DNA of 64,000 nucleotides, taken from NCBI GenBank assembly GCA_027485815.1, contig JAIXQE010000072.1, positions 100,145 to 164,144 on the forward strand, written 5' to 3'. Below, piece after piece: positions 7,507 through 15,755 of this stretch (positions within the stretch are counted from its first letter, which is position 1; each line of letters starts with the position of its first letter). Source of the DNA: Opitutaceae bacterium. GTDB taxonomy: Bacteria > Verrucomicrobiota > Verrucomicrobiia > Opitutales > Opitutaceae. The notes beneath the pieces were generated by a model that was not told where the DNA came from, did no database searches, and saw only the letters and a program-made list of their open reading frames with translations. A program made the translations under genes and the position numbers.

Positions 7507-8889
7507 ATGCCCGCCCTTCCGCTTCCCGCCACCCGCCGCGGCTTCCTCCGCTCCGCCGCCGCGACCGCCGCCGCCTTCCCCGCCGTGCTCCGCGCCGCGG
7601 CCCCCAATGCCGCCGTCCAGGTCGCCGTCGTCGGCGTCAACGCCCGCGGCTACGCCGACCTGCACAGCACCGCGTCCCACCGCGCCGTGCGCTACGTGGG
7701 CTTCTGCGACGTCGACGAGGCCGCCTTCGCGCGGGCGGACAAGGACCACCCCGGCACGCGGCACTGGGCGGACTACCGAGAGATGCTGCGGGACCTCGGG
7801 GACCGCCTCGACGCGGTGATCGTCGCCACGCCCGACCACATGCACGCCCCGGTCGCGGTGGCCGCGATGCAGCGCGGCAAACACGTCTTCTGCCAGAAGC
7901 CGCTCGCGCACACCGTCTGGGAGTGCCGGCAGATGCGCCTCTGGGCGGAGAAGGGCAATCTGGTGACCCAGATGGGCAACCAGATCCACTCTGCCGTCGA
8001 GTATCGGCTGGCCACGCGCCTGCTCCGCTCCGGCGTGATCGGCAAGGTGCGCGAGGTGCACTCCTGGGTCGCGGTCGCCGGCAACGAGCGGACCTGCCTG
8101 CTCGAGCCGCCGACTGAACCGGCCCCCGTGCCGGCCGGCTTGAACTGGGACCTGTGGCTCGGCGCGGCGCCCGCCCGCCCGTACTCGCCCGGCATCTACC
8201 ACCCGTTCGCGTGGCGCGACTGGCAGGATTTCGGCGGTGGCGCCCTCGGGGACTTCGGTTGCCACATCCTCGATCCGGTGTTCACCGGCCTCGGCCTCAC
8301 CGCCCCGCTCTCGGTCGTGGCGGAGAACAGCGGCGTCAATCGCCACATCTGGCCCACCAACGAGACCGTGCGGTACACCTTTCCGGGCAACGAGCTGACC
8401 GCCGAGTCCACGCTCAAGGTCACCTGGGCGGACGGCGGGCTGCGCCCCGACCGCAAGTTGGCGGGCCTCCCTGCCCACCTCGACCTGCCGCGCAGCGGCT
8501 CCCTCTTCATCGGCGAACGGGGGAACATGGTTCTCCCGCACGTGGGTGGACCGCGGCTCTACCCGGAGGAGAATTTCCAGGGTTTCGCCTACCCGAAGGA
8601 CGTGAAGGCGGTGAACCACTGGCACAGCTGGGTCGATGGCATCCTCGCCCGCACGCGCACCAGCGCGGGGTTCCACTACGCCGCCGACCTCGCGGAGACC
8701 GTGCAGTTGGGCAACATCGCCACGCGCCTGTCCCGGCGGGCGATGATCACGCGGGGCACGCGGAAGGCCGATGATCAGGCGTCGGTGCTGCGGTGGGATG
8801 CCGCCGCCCTGCGCTTCCCCGGCCAGCCCGCGGCGGATGCGCTGCTCACGAAGACCTACCGCCGCGGCTTCGAGGTGCCGGCGGCCTGA
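7507..8889 (+). CDS. Tat-exported Gfo/Idh/MocA family oxidoreductase
   Basis: 460 residues. The start at 7507 opens a twin-arginine signal (TRRGFLRSAAATAAAFPAVL). A Rossmann NAD(P)-binding domain follows (VQVAVVGVNARGYADLH, ending VIVATPDHMHAPVAVAAM), then the family's EKPLAHT-type motif as CQKPLAHTVWECRQM. The remainder is the substrate-binding alpha/beta domain with GDFGCHILDPVF. Members oxidise or reduce sugars and related polyols; many in Verrucomicrobiota and Planctomycetota are secreted and of unknown substrate. It stands alone between a REPIN element and a convergent LamG gene. Confidence 0.93.
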   Translation: MPALPLPATRRGFLRSAAATAAAFPAVLRAAAPNAAVQVAVVGVNARGYADLHSTASHRAVRYVGFCDVDEAAFARADKDHPGTRHWADYREMLRDLGDRLDAVIVATPDHMHAPVAVAAMQRGKHVFCQKPLAHTVWECRQMRLWAEKGNLVTQMGNQIHSAVEYRLATRLLRSGVIGKVREVHSWVAVAGNERTCLLEPPTEPAPVPAGLNWDLWLGAAPARPYSPGIYHPFAWRDWQDFGGGALGDFGCHILDPVFTGLGLTAPLSVVAENSGVNRHIWPTNETVRYTFPGNELTAESTLKVTWADGGLRPDRKLAGLPAHLDLPRSGSLFIGERGNMVLPHVGGPRLYPEENFQGFAYPKDVKAVNHWHSWVDGILARTRTSAGFHYAADLAETVQLGNIATRLSRRAMITRGTRKADDQASVLRWDAAALRFPGQPAADALLTKTYRRGFEVPAA

Positions 8890-8910
8890 CGCCCGCTCCC
8901 CGCGGCGTGC

Positions 8911-9756
8911 TTACCGCAGGTCGCGGATGCCTCCGGGCAGGTCGCGCACGGTGAGGATTTCCGCGGGGCTGAGCACCCGATTGAAGACCGCCAACTCGTC
9001 GATCAAGCCGACGTAGGCCGCGGCGAGGACCAGACGGACCTTCGCCGGGTCCCAGCCGAAATCCAGCTGCCAGCCGGTGATGGCGCCCTGGGGAACGCCG
9101 TCGAGGTACAGGCGCCCGGTCGCGGCCTGGCCCTCGTTGATCCGCTCGTAGGTGAAGGCGACGTGCGTCCACCGCGTCCGGGCGAAGGGCGCGCGGGCCA
9201 CCTGAACCATCGGCCGCTCCGCGTCGGATAACTTGGCCCAGTCGATGCCGCGGGGATTCCAGAGCTCAATCCGCGGGCGGATCGCGTAGCGGAAGAGGCG
9301 GGGCGTTTCGTCCTTGGACCATTCCAGAAAGATGAAGCCCTTGCGGCTGTCGTCCCCGACGATCTGCACGGGGTCGCAGTAACCGGGCTCAAGGTCCTCG
9401 TCGGGGGAAAGCTTGAGCCAGACGCTGACGGTCCCGCTCCAGGAACCGGCCTGGTAGTCAAGGATGCCGGCGTTGGTGAAGAAGGGGCGCACGGGATTCT
9501 TGCGGGCGACGCGGAGGGCGCCGCCGAAACGGCCCTCGCCCGGGGCGAGGCGGATGTGTTCGCCGGGTCCCGGGGGCGCATCCTTGGGGCCGCCCAGGAA
9601 CTGCAGGCGCGGGTCGCCGCGGGAAAAGTCCGCGTCGAACGAGGCGTCGAAGGCGGCGTGGTGGGTGAGGGCGGAACGCAGGGCGGCGGGCGCGGCGGCG
9701 GCGAGGGCCGAGGTGAGGAGGCAGGCGGGGAGGAGCAGGCGCAGCGGGGTCAGCAT
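8911..9756 (-). CDS. Secreted LamG-like (concanavalin A-fold) protein, paralogue 1
   Basis: 281 residues with a signal peptide (MLTPLRLLLPACLLTSALAA). A single LamG/concanavalin-like jelly-roll domain follows: HAAFDASFDADFSRGDPR, WSGTVSVWLKLSPDEDLEPG, RWTHVAFTYERIN, GRLYLDGVPQG, and the typical end GLIDELAVFNRVLSPAEI. Such domains bind carbohydrate or act as secreted modules; no catalytic motif is visible. A close paralogue with the same layout is at 50120-50992. The gene is divergent from the TonB receptor at 9856 with a 99-bp G-rich spacer, so the two may share control. Confidence 0.85.
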   Translation of the reverse strand: MLTPLRLLLPACLLTSALAAAAPAALRSALTHHAAFDASFDADFSRGDPRLQFLGGPKDAPPGPGEHIRLAPGEGRFGGALRVARKNPVRPFFTNAGILDYQAGSWSGTVSVWLKLSPDEDLEPGYCDPVQIVGDDSRKGFIFLEWSKDETPRLFRYAIRPRIELWNPRGIDWAKLSDAERPMVQVARAPFARTRWTHVAFTYERINEGQAATGRLYLDGVPQGAITGWQLDFGWDPAKVRLVLAAAYVGLIDELAVFNRVLSPAEILTVRDLPGGIRDLR

Positions 9757-9855
9757 CGGGAGCGGGGATTCGGCGGAAGCGTGGGAGGGGAGCGGGGGGC
9801 GGCAAGCCCGTTGCGCGGTTGCGCCGCGGCCGCGGGCGCCCCACGGTCCGCGGCC

Positions 9856-11907
9856 GTGAACCAACGCCTGTTTTCGACCCTGCTGCTCGCGGTTTCCCCA
9901 CTCGTGCTGCCTGCGGCCGCGCCCGCTCCGTCGGGGGAGATCGTCCGCCTTGAGGACGTCGTGGTGTCGCCGAGCCGGTTCGGCGTCACGGAGCAGGCCG
10001 CGGGGAGTGCGGCGGCGATGACGGGCGCGCAACTGGAGGATCTCCCGCAGGTCGGGCAGGACCTGTACCGCTCGATCGCGCGCCTGCCGGGCTTGGCCGC
10101 CGACGACATCTCCGCCCAGTTCTGGGTGCGGGGCGCGCCGCAGTCCGAAGTCCGCGGGCGGCTCGACGGCCTCGACCTGATCGAGCCGTTCCACCTCAAG
10201 GATGTCGGCGGTTCCCTTTCCATCGTCGATCCGGCCGTGATCGGCTGGCTGGAGTTGGCCACCGGTGGTTTCGGCGCGGAGCACGGCGACCGGCTGGCGG
10301 GCGTCCTGACGCTGGAGACTCGCCCGCCGGCGCGGACCCGATCCGCCGTCGACCTCAGCCTCACCGGCCTGGGGCTCCGCCGCGAAGGGGTGATCGCGGG
10401 TGGTCGCACGCGCTACCTGCTCACTGGGCGGCGGGGATACCCGGACGTAGCCCTGCGCGCGGCGGGACGGGATGATGATGTCTCCCCGCGGTACTACGAC
10501 GGTCTCGCCAAGGTGGAGTTCGCGGTTGCGCCGGGCCAGACGCTTTCCGTGCACGCCCTGCACGCGGGCGACGACCTGCGGTACGCGCGGGTCAATTCCC
10601 CGTCCCTGCGGAGCAGCTACGACACGACGGCCGCGTGGTTGCGTTGGCGGGTGGCGGAGCGCGCGGGCTGGAACGCGGAGACCGTCGCGTCCTGGTCGGC
10701 CCTCGCGTGGAACCGCCTCGGCTCCGGGCGCCTCGATGGGTTTCCCTTCAGTCTCCGGGATCGGCGTGAGCTCGGCGTGGCGCACCTGCGTTCGGAATGG
10801 TCGCGCGCGGTCGGGGAGACCTGGCGCGTGCGGGCGGGTGGGGAGGTGCGGCGGGCGGCGGCGGATTATGATTATGCGCTGACGCAGCAGCGGACGGCGG
10901 TGCTCAACGGTGTGCAGGTGGCGCGGACGAACACCGTGCGGGCGGATCTAACGCCGCGCGACACCGGCGGCGGCGCGTTCGTGGCGGGGCGGACGGTGCT
11001 GCCGGGGAACCTGATCCTGGAGCCCGGCGTGCGCTTTGACCGGGCGCCGGCGACCCCGGGCGCCGAGTGGGGCCCGCGTCTGAATGCGGCGTGGGTGATC
11101 GGCGGATTCACCTGGCGCGCGGCTTGGGGGCGCCACGCGCAGGCCCAAGGCCTCCACGAGTTGTCCGTTGCCGATGGGGAGCGTCGCTTCTCCACTCCGG
11201 AGCGGGCGGAGCACCGGGTGCTGGGCGTGGAGACGCGCGTGGGGGCGGGCACGGCCCTGCGGGTCGAGGCGTACGAACGGGCGTCGCGCAACCTGCGGCC
11301 GCGGTGGGTGAACCTGGACAACGCGTATGATCTCTTTCCCGAAGCGCAGGCCGACCGGGTCCGGCTGGATCCGGAGCGCGGCCGGGCGCGGGGCGTGGAA
11401 CTGCTGCTGGCCGGCCGCGGCCGGGGGCCGTGGCAATGGAACGCGAGTTATGCCTGGGCCCGCACCGAGGAGCGGATCATTGGCCGCTGGGTGCCGCGCG
11501 CGCGGGACCAGCGGCACGCGGCGTACGGGGACGTGACGTACGCGCCGAACCCGCGCTGGACCTTCAGCGCGGCGTGGCATTTTCACACGGGCTGGCCGAC
11601 GACGGACGTGAGTTACGCGCTCGCTCCGCTGAACAACGGCCGGCGGTTGCTCGTATCGGCCAATGGGCCCGCATTCGGCCTGCGCCTGCCTGCCTACCAC
11701 CGGCTCGACCTGCGCGCGACGCGGCGGATTCCGCTGCGGACCGGCGAGCTGCGGGTGCACCTCGATGTCTTCAACGCCTACGACCGCCTGAACTTCCTGG
11801 GCTACGACCGCAAGGTGAGCGTCGCGGGCAACGAGGTGACCGTCCGGCGGGAAGCCCGCGAGCAACTGCCATTCCTGCCGAGCGCCGGGTTGATCTGGGA
11901 ATTCTGA
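9856..11907 (+). CDS. TonB-dependent receptor, compact FecA/BtuB-like
   Basis: 683 residues from a GTG start at 9856, which gives a signal peptide (NQRLFSTLLLAVSPLVLPAAA). A possible TonB box lies in EDVVVSPSRFG, followed by a plug domain (LPQVGQDLYRSIARLPG, FWVRGAPQSEVRGRLDGLDL, GGFGAEHGDRLAGVLTLETR). The remainder is a beta barrel ending in LIWEF with the terminal aromatic typical of outer-membrane proteins. There is no carboxypeptidase-like domain, unlike the larger receptor at 2360. The substrate is unknown. It is divergent from the LamG gene. Confidence 0.9.
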   Translation: MNQRLFSTLLLAVSPLVLPAAAPAPSGEIVRLEDVVVSPSRFGVTEQAAGSAAAMTGAQLEDLPQVGQDLYRSIARLPGLAADDISAQFWVRGAPQSEVRGRLDGLDLIEPFHLKDVGGSLSIVDPAVIGWLELATGGFGAEHGDRLAGVLTLETRPPARTRSAVDLSLTGLGLRREGVIAGGRTRYLLTGRRGYPDVALRAAGRDDDVSPRYYDGLAKVEFAVAPGQTLSVHALHAGDDLRYARVNSPSLRSSYDTTAAWLRWRVAERAGWNAETVASWSALAWNRLGSGRLDGFPFSLRDRRELGVAHLRSEWSRAVGETWRVRAGGEVRRAAADYDYALTQQRTAVLNGVQVARTNTVRADLTPRDTGGGAFVAGRTVLPGNLILEPGVRFDRAPATPGAEWGPRLNAAWVIGGFTWRAAWGRHAQAQGLHELSVADGERRFSTPERAEHRVLGVETRVGAGTALRVEAYERASRNLRPRWVNLDNAYDLFPEAQADRVRLDPERGRARGVELLLAGRGRGPWQWNASYAWARTEERIIGRWVPRARDQRHAAYGDVTYAPNPRWTFSAAWHFHTGWPTTDVSYALAPLNNGRRLLVSANGPAFGLRLPAYHRLDLRATRRIPLRTGELRVHLDVFNAYDRLNFLGYDRKVSVAGNEVTVRREAREQLPFLPSAGLIWEF

Positions 11908-11919
11908 CCGCGGCCCCGA

Positions 11920-12033
11920 TGTGGCCGCGGCGGCAGCCGCGGATCGGGACGGAAGGCCGCTCCGTCCGGGCGGGGAATGGCCTGCGGCGGGACGGGGAGG
12001 CAGCCGGAATCCGCGGCAACTGCCGCGGCCATA
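11920..12033. repeat. REPIN-like palindromic element, copy 2 (114 bp)
   Basis: Begins 12 bp after the TonB receptor stop. Its 25-bp ends (11920-11944 and 12009-12033) are inverted imperfect copies of each other and of the ends of the element at 7317-7430. Total length is again exactly 114 bp, while the interior differs strongly. It lies between the receptor and ribE and could form a long hairpin in the transcript. Confidence 0.8.
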
Positions 12034-12108
12034 ACGGAGCCGCGCCCACAGCCGGGCCGGCGCTTTGCGGCTTGGCGCGACGGGCAATCGCGGTTTCCCT
12101 CGCCCCCG

Positions 12109-12705
12109 ATGTTCACGGGCATTGTCGAGGAGGCAGGTAGGGTGGCGGACTTCTCGCCTTCGGCGAAGGGGTGGTCCCTGCGCGTCAACGCCCGGCAGGC
12201 GCTCGCGGGGGTCGCGCTGGGGGACAGCATCGCGGTGAACGGCTGCTGCCTCACTGTCGCGGAATTCGACGCCGCGAGCCTGCGCTTCGACGTGCTGGCG
12301 GAGACGCGCCGGCTGACCAGCTTCCACGCCCTCGCGCCCGGGGCGGCGGTGAACCTCGAGCGGAGCCTGCGCTTCGACGGCAAGGTGGGCGGGCATTTCG
12401 TCACCGGGCACATCGACGTGCCGGGACGGGTCGAGGTCTTCGAGCCACGGGGCGCCGATCATTACCTGCGGGTCGGCTTCCCGGCGGAATTCGGCGCCTA
12501 CGTGGTGCCGAAGGGCTGCATCGCGATCGACGGCATCTCCCTGACGGTCGCGGAATGCGGCCCGGAACACCTCGCGGTCTGGCTGATCCCCCACACGCTC
12601 GCGGTGACCAACCTGCGGGAGCGGCGCGCGGGGGATACGGTGAACCTAGAGTTCGACCTGTTGGCGAAGCACGTCGCGCGCCTCCTGCAGGCGCGCGGGA
12701 CCTGA
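12109..12705 (+). CDS. ribE: Riboflavin synthase, alpha subunit
   Basis: 198 residues starting with the diagnostic MFTGIVEE. Two tandem lumazine-binding barrels are visible. The first contains VNGCCLTV and the second GHIDVPG and AIDGISLTVAE, the usual substrate-binding positions. The enzyme dismutates two 6,7-dimethyl-8-ribityllumazine molecules to riboflavin in the cytosol. It is the first gene of a tight run; the glycosylase starts 7 bp after its stop. No other riboflavin gene and no recognisable FMN riboswitch lies upstream; the 201-bp gap there mainly holds the REPIN element. Confidence 0.96.
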   Translation: MFTGIVEEAGRVADFSPSAKGWSLRVNARQALAGVALGDSIAVNGCCLTVAEFDAASLRFDVLAETRRLTSFHALAPGAAVNLERSLRFDGKVGGHFVTGHIDVPGRVEVFEPRGADHYLRVGFPAEFGAYVVPKGCIAIDGISLTVAECGPEHLAVWLIPHTLAVTNLRERRAGDTVNLEFDLLAKHVARLLQARGT

Positions 12706-12712
12706 GCCGGCG

Positions 12713-13636
12713 ATGCGCGCCTCCCTCCAGGCCATCACCGAGGAACTGCGGCGGCTGAAGCTGGCCGGCGTGACGAGCGTGCCGGTGGCGGACGAGACCC
12801 TCGAGCGGCTGCGGCGGGTGGTGGGTCGGCGGGCGGCGGCCGGCGCGGTCGAACGTCCCGCTGCGGCGCCGGCTCCGGTGGTGGCGCCGGCGACGCCTGC
12901 CCCCGAACGGATCCGGGAGGCGACGCGCAGCGGGTCGCCAGCGGCACCGTCCGCCGCGCCGTCTTGGACTCCTCCGGCCGTGCATCTGCCTCCGGGGAGC
13001 AAGGCAGAGCGCTGGGCCGCGCTGAAGGCGATGGTCGAGGGCGACCCCGTGTGCCGGTCCCATCTGCGGCCGGGAAAGCGGGTCGTGGTGGGCGTCGGTT
13101 CGCTGGATTCGGCGCTGATGTTCGTGGGTGAGGCCCCCGGTGCGGAGGAGGAGATTCAAGGCGAGCCGTTTGTCGGGCCGGCGGGGCAGTTGCTGACGCG
13201 GATGATCGTCGCGATGGGCGTGGCGCGGGAGGAGGTTTACATCGGCAACATCATGAATTGGCGTCCGGGGCTACCGACCGCGGAGGGTGGGGAACAGGTC
13301 GGGAATCGTCCGCCGACCGCCGGGGAGATGGCCTACTGCCTGCCGTTCCTGCGGGCGCAGGTTGAGGTGGTCGCGCCCCGCTTCCTCGTGGCGCTGGGGG
13401 CGACCGCGGCGCAGGGGCTGCTCGGGGCGGGGGCCTTCAAGACGCTCGGCGAGGTCCGCGGGCGCTGGCACGACTTCGGGGGCATTCCGCTGATGGTCAC
13501 CTATCATCCGAGCTACATCCTGCGCGAGCCGACGCCGCGCCGGAAGCGCCTCATCTGGGAAGACCTGCTCCAGGTGATGGAACGGGCCGGCCTGCCGATC
13601 TCCGAGCGGCAGCGGGGCTACTTTCTCGAGCGATGA
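12713..13636 (+). CDS. Family 4-like uracil-DNA glycosylase with incomplete Fe-S cysteine set
   Basis: 307 residues. An Ala/Pro-rich N-terminal region (about 40-95) precedes the glycosylase fold. Motif A is GEAPG (139-143) with EEEIQGEPFVGPAGQLL after it, and motif B is HPSYILR at H265. Family 4 enzymes bind a [4Fe-4S] cluster through four cysteines. Here only two are seen at the expected places: C114 (in DPVCRSHL, the first cysteine of the CxxC pair replaced by Asp) and C209 (in AYCLPFL). The cysteine normally in the KCRP motif is Trp in MNWRP. The protein probably removes uracil from DNA, likely without a cluster. It overlaps opgG by 4 bp. Confidence 0.88.
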   Translation: MRASLQAITEELRRLKLAGVTSVPVADETLERLRRVVGRRAAAGAVERPAAAPAPVVAPATPAPERIREATRSGSPAAPSAAPSWTPPAVHLPPGSKAERWAALKAMVEGDPVCRSHLRPGKRVVVGVGSLDSALMFVGEAPGAEEEIQGEPFVGPAGQLLTRMIVAMGVAREEVYIGNIMNWRPGLPTAEGGEQVGNRPPTAGEMAYCLPFLRAQVEVVAPRFLVALGATAAQGLLGAGAFKTLGEVRGRWHDFGGIPLMVTYHPSYILREPTPRRKRLIWEDLLQVMERAGLPISERQRGYFLER

Positions 13637-15147
13637 AGATCGGGCGCGCGTGGAGCGGGCTGGCGCTCGGGCTTGCGGTGACCCTCGCCGGGGTCGCCGG
13701 GGAGCCGGTGGTCGGCGATTTCGCGGCCCTGCGGGAACGGGCGCGCGTCCTCGCCGCGGCGCCGCCGCGCACGACGGCCGGTGAGGTCCCGGCGTGGCTC
13801 CGGAACCTTTCCTACGACCAACTGCGGCGGATCGAATTCGACACCCGGCAATCCCTGTGGGCCGGGGACGGAACCTGGTTCGAGGCCCAGTTCCTGCATC
13901 CCGGCTTCCTCTTCGACCGCTCCGTGCGCCTCTGGGAAACGCATCCCGGCGGGGTGCAGCCGATCCCTTTTCGGACGGGACTGTTCCGCTACCGCGGGGT
14001 CGAACCCGGGCTGATTCCCGCGGAGCTCGGGTTCGCCGGCTTCCGGCTGATGCACCCCTTCGGCGGGCGCGGGGAGCCGTTCCAGGAGATCGGCTCCTTC
14101 GCCGGCGCGAGCTACTTCCGCTTCCTCCCGGCCGGCGCCGCGTATGGCCTTTCCGCGCGCGGCCTCGCCCTCGACACCGCGGCGGAACGTCCGGAGGAGT
14201 TTCCCCGCTTCAGCGAATTCTGGCTGGAACGGCCGGCGGCCGACGACCGCGCGGTCACCGTCCTCGCCCTGCTGGAGAGCGAGCGGGTCACCGGCGCCTA
14301 CCGCTTCCGCATCACGCCGGGGGCCGAGACGGTCGTCGCGGTGAGCGCGGAGCTGCATTTCCGGGGCGCGCCGGGGGTGGTCGGCCTCGCGCCCCTGACC
14401 AGCATGTTCTGGCGGGGCGAGGGCAACGGCGCCGCGGCCGAGGATTACCGGCCGGAGGTCCACGATTCCGACGGTTTGCTGCTGCACCGCGGTTCCGGAG
14501 AATGGCTGTGGCGGCCGCTCGCCAACCCGGCGCGCCTGACGGTCGCGACCTTCGCGGACGAGAATCCGCGCGGCTTCGGCCTGCTGCAGCGTGACCGCGA
14601 CTTCGAGCACTACCAGGACCTGGAGGCTTCCTACCACCTCCGCCCGAGCCTGTGGGTCGAGCCCGTGGGGGCGTGGGGTCGGGGCGGCGTGCGGCTGGTC
14701 GAAATCCCGACCCGGACCGAGTTCGACGACAACGTGGTGGCGTGCTGGGTGCCGGAGGTGGCGCCGGTGCCGGGAAAGCCGTTCGGGCTCGAGTACCGCC
14801 TGCGCTGGTTCCTCGACGGAATCGGGCCGCCCGGCGCGCGCGTGGTGGCGACCCGGCGGGGCAAGTCGGGGGTGCACGAACCCGGTTTCGAGCGCTTCGT
14901 CGTGGACTTCGCGGGCGGGGCGCTGGCCGGCCTCGCCGCGGAGGCCCCCGTCGAGGCGGTGGTCACCGTCGGCGACGCCGGCGCGCCGCACCACGTCACG
15001 GTCCAACGCAACCGGTTCAACGGCAGTTGGCGCGTCGCGTTCCTCGTGCGCCCGCCGGTGGAGCCGCGCCCTGTGGAGTTGCGTTGTTTCCTGCGGCATG
15101 GCGGCGAGGCGCTCTCCGAAACGTGGTCGCACCTCTGGCAGCCATGA
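13633..15147 (+). CDS. opgG: Periplasmic glucan biosynthesis protein OpgG/MdoG family
   Basis: 504 residues, close to the 511 of Escherichia coli OpgG. A signal peptide (MKIGRAWSGLALGLAVTLAG) targets it to the periplasm. Family features include LSYDQLRRIEFDTRQSLW, the FLHPGF segment, FRYRGVEPG, GFRLMHPF and the ASYFRFL block. The protein is thought to process or branch osmoregulated periplasmic beta-glucans made by OpgH. It overlaps the glycosylase upstream and the unknown gene downstream (ATGA), so the run is almost certainly one transcript with opgH. Confidence 0.94.
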   Translation: MKIGRAWSGLALGLAVTLAGVAGEPVVGDFAALRERARVLAAAPPRTTAGEVPAWLRNLSYDQLRRIEFDTRQSLWAGDGTWFEAQFLHPGFLFDRSVRLWETHPGGVQPIPFRTGLFRYRGVEPGLIPAELGFAGFRLMHPFGGRGEPFQEIGSFAGASYFRFLPAGAAYGLSARGLALDTAAERPEEFPRFSEFWLERPAADDRAVTVLALLESERVTGAYRFRITPGAETVVAVSAELHFRGAPGVVGLAPLTSMFWRGEGNGAAAEDYRPEVHDSDGLLLHRGSGEWLWRPLANPARLTVATFADENPRGFGLLQRDRDFEHYQDLEASYHLRPSLWVEPVGAWGRGGVRLVEIPTRTEFDDNVVACWVPEVAPVPGKPFGLEYRLRWFLDGIGPPGARVVATRRGKSGVHEPGFERFVVDFAGGALAGLAAEAPVEAVVTVGDAGAPHHVTVQRNRFNGSWRVAFLVRPPVEPRPVELRCFLRHGGEALSETWSHLWQP

Positions 15148-15749
15148 ACGCCGTGCCCGCTCCCGCCGACCGCGTCGAACTGGCGATGGTGTTCCGCCCG
15201 GCCACCGGCTCGATGGCCGACTGGAACGAGGCGTACGTGCGGGTGGAGGACTACCTGCGGGCGCACCGGATCCACAACCGGCTCCACCAGAGCCGCCTGA
15301 TCCTGCGGATCCTGCAGCGGGCGGCGGTGCGCCATGCGGCGGACCCGGCGCTGAGCCCGACCCGGCTCGCGGCGGAGGAGACCGAGCGCCAGATTGATGA
15401 GTGGTTCGCGGCGATGCTGGACGAGCGCGGCGCCCCGGGCGACCGGCGGACGATCGAGGGGCGGGTCGCGCTGCTGCTGGCCGACGGTCCCGGCCGGTGG
15501 CCCTACGCGTTCCTCGAGTCGGCGCAGATCCCGGACGAGTTCCGGGCGGCGATGCGCGCGGGCGTGCTGCGGGCCGGGCCCGACCTCAAGATCTCGAGCA
15601 TGGTGCCGCGTCCGATCGACCTCGGCCCCATTCCGGAGGCCGCGGGTGACACCATCGAACGCATCGGCAAGTGGCCGGTCTTCCGGCTGCTCTTCCTCTG
15701 GGCCCTGCTCGCCGGGGTCCTCGGCGCGCTCTTCCGGCTGACCCGCTGA
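15144..15749 (+). CDS. Unknown protein encoded between opgG and opgH, one C-terminal membrane segment
   Basis: 201 residues, family not recognised. The N-terminal 170 residues look soluble and helical (WNEAYVRVEDYLRAHRI, HNRLHQSRLILRILQRAA, ETERQIDEWFAAML). One C-terminal hydrophobic segment (FRLLFLWALLAGVLGALF) suggests a tail anchor in the inner membrane. It overlaps opgG by 4 bp and ends 6 bp before opgH, so it is very likely co-expressed with and possibly works with the glucan synthase, for example as a regulatory or assembly partner. That role is an inference from position only. Confidence 0.8.
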   Translation: MNAVPAPADRVELAMVFRPATGSMADWNEAYVRVEDYLRAHRIHNRLHQSRLILRILQRAAVRHAADPALSPTRLAAEETERQIDEWFAAMLDERGAPGDRRTIEGRVALLLADGPGRWPYAFLESAQIPDEFRAAMRAGVLRAGPDLKISSMVPRPIDLGPIPEAAGDTIERIGKWPVFRLLFLWALLAGVLGALFRLTR

Positions 15750-15755
15750 ACCGCG

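Noticed and set aside
9757..9855. G-quadruplex in the divergent LamG/TonB receptor gap
   Set aside because: Runs of G are present, but in DNA this GC-rich their clustering is not informative without comparison.
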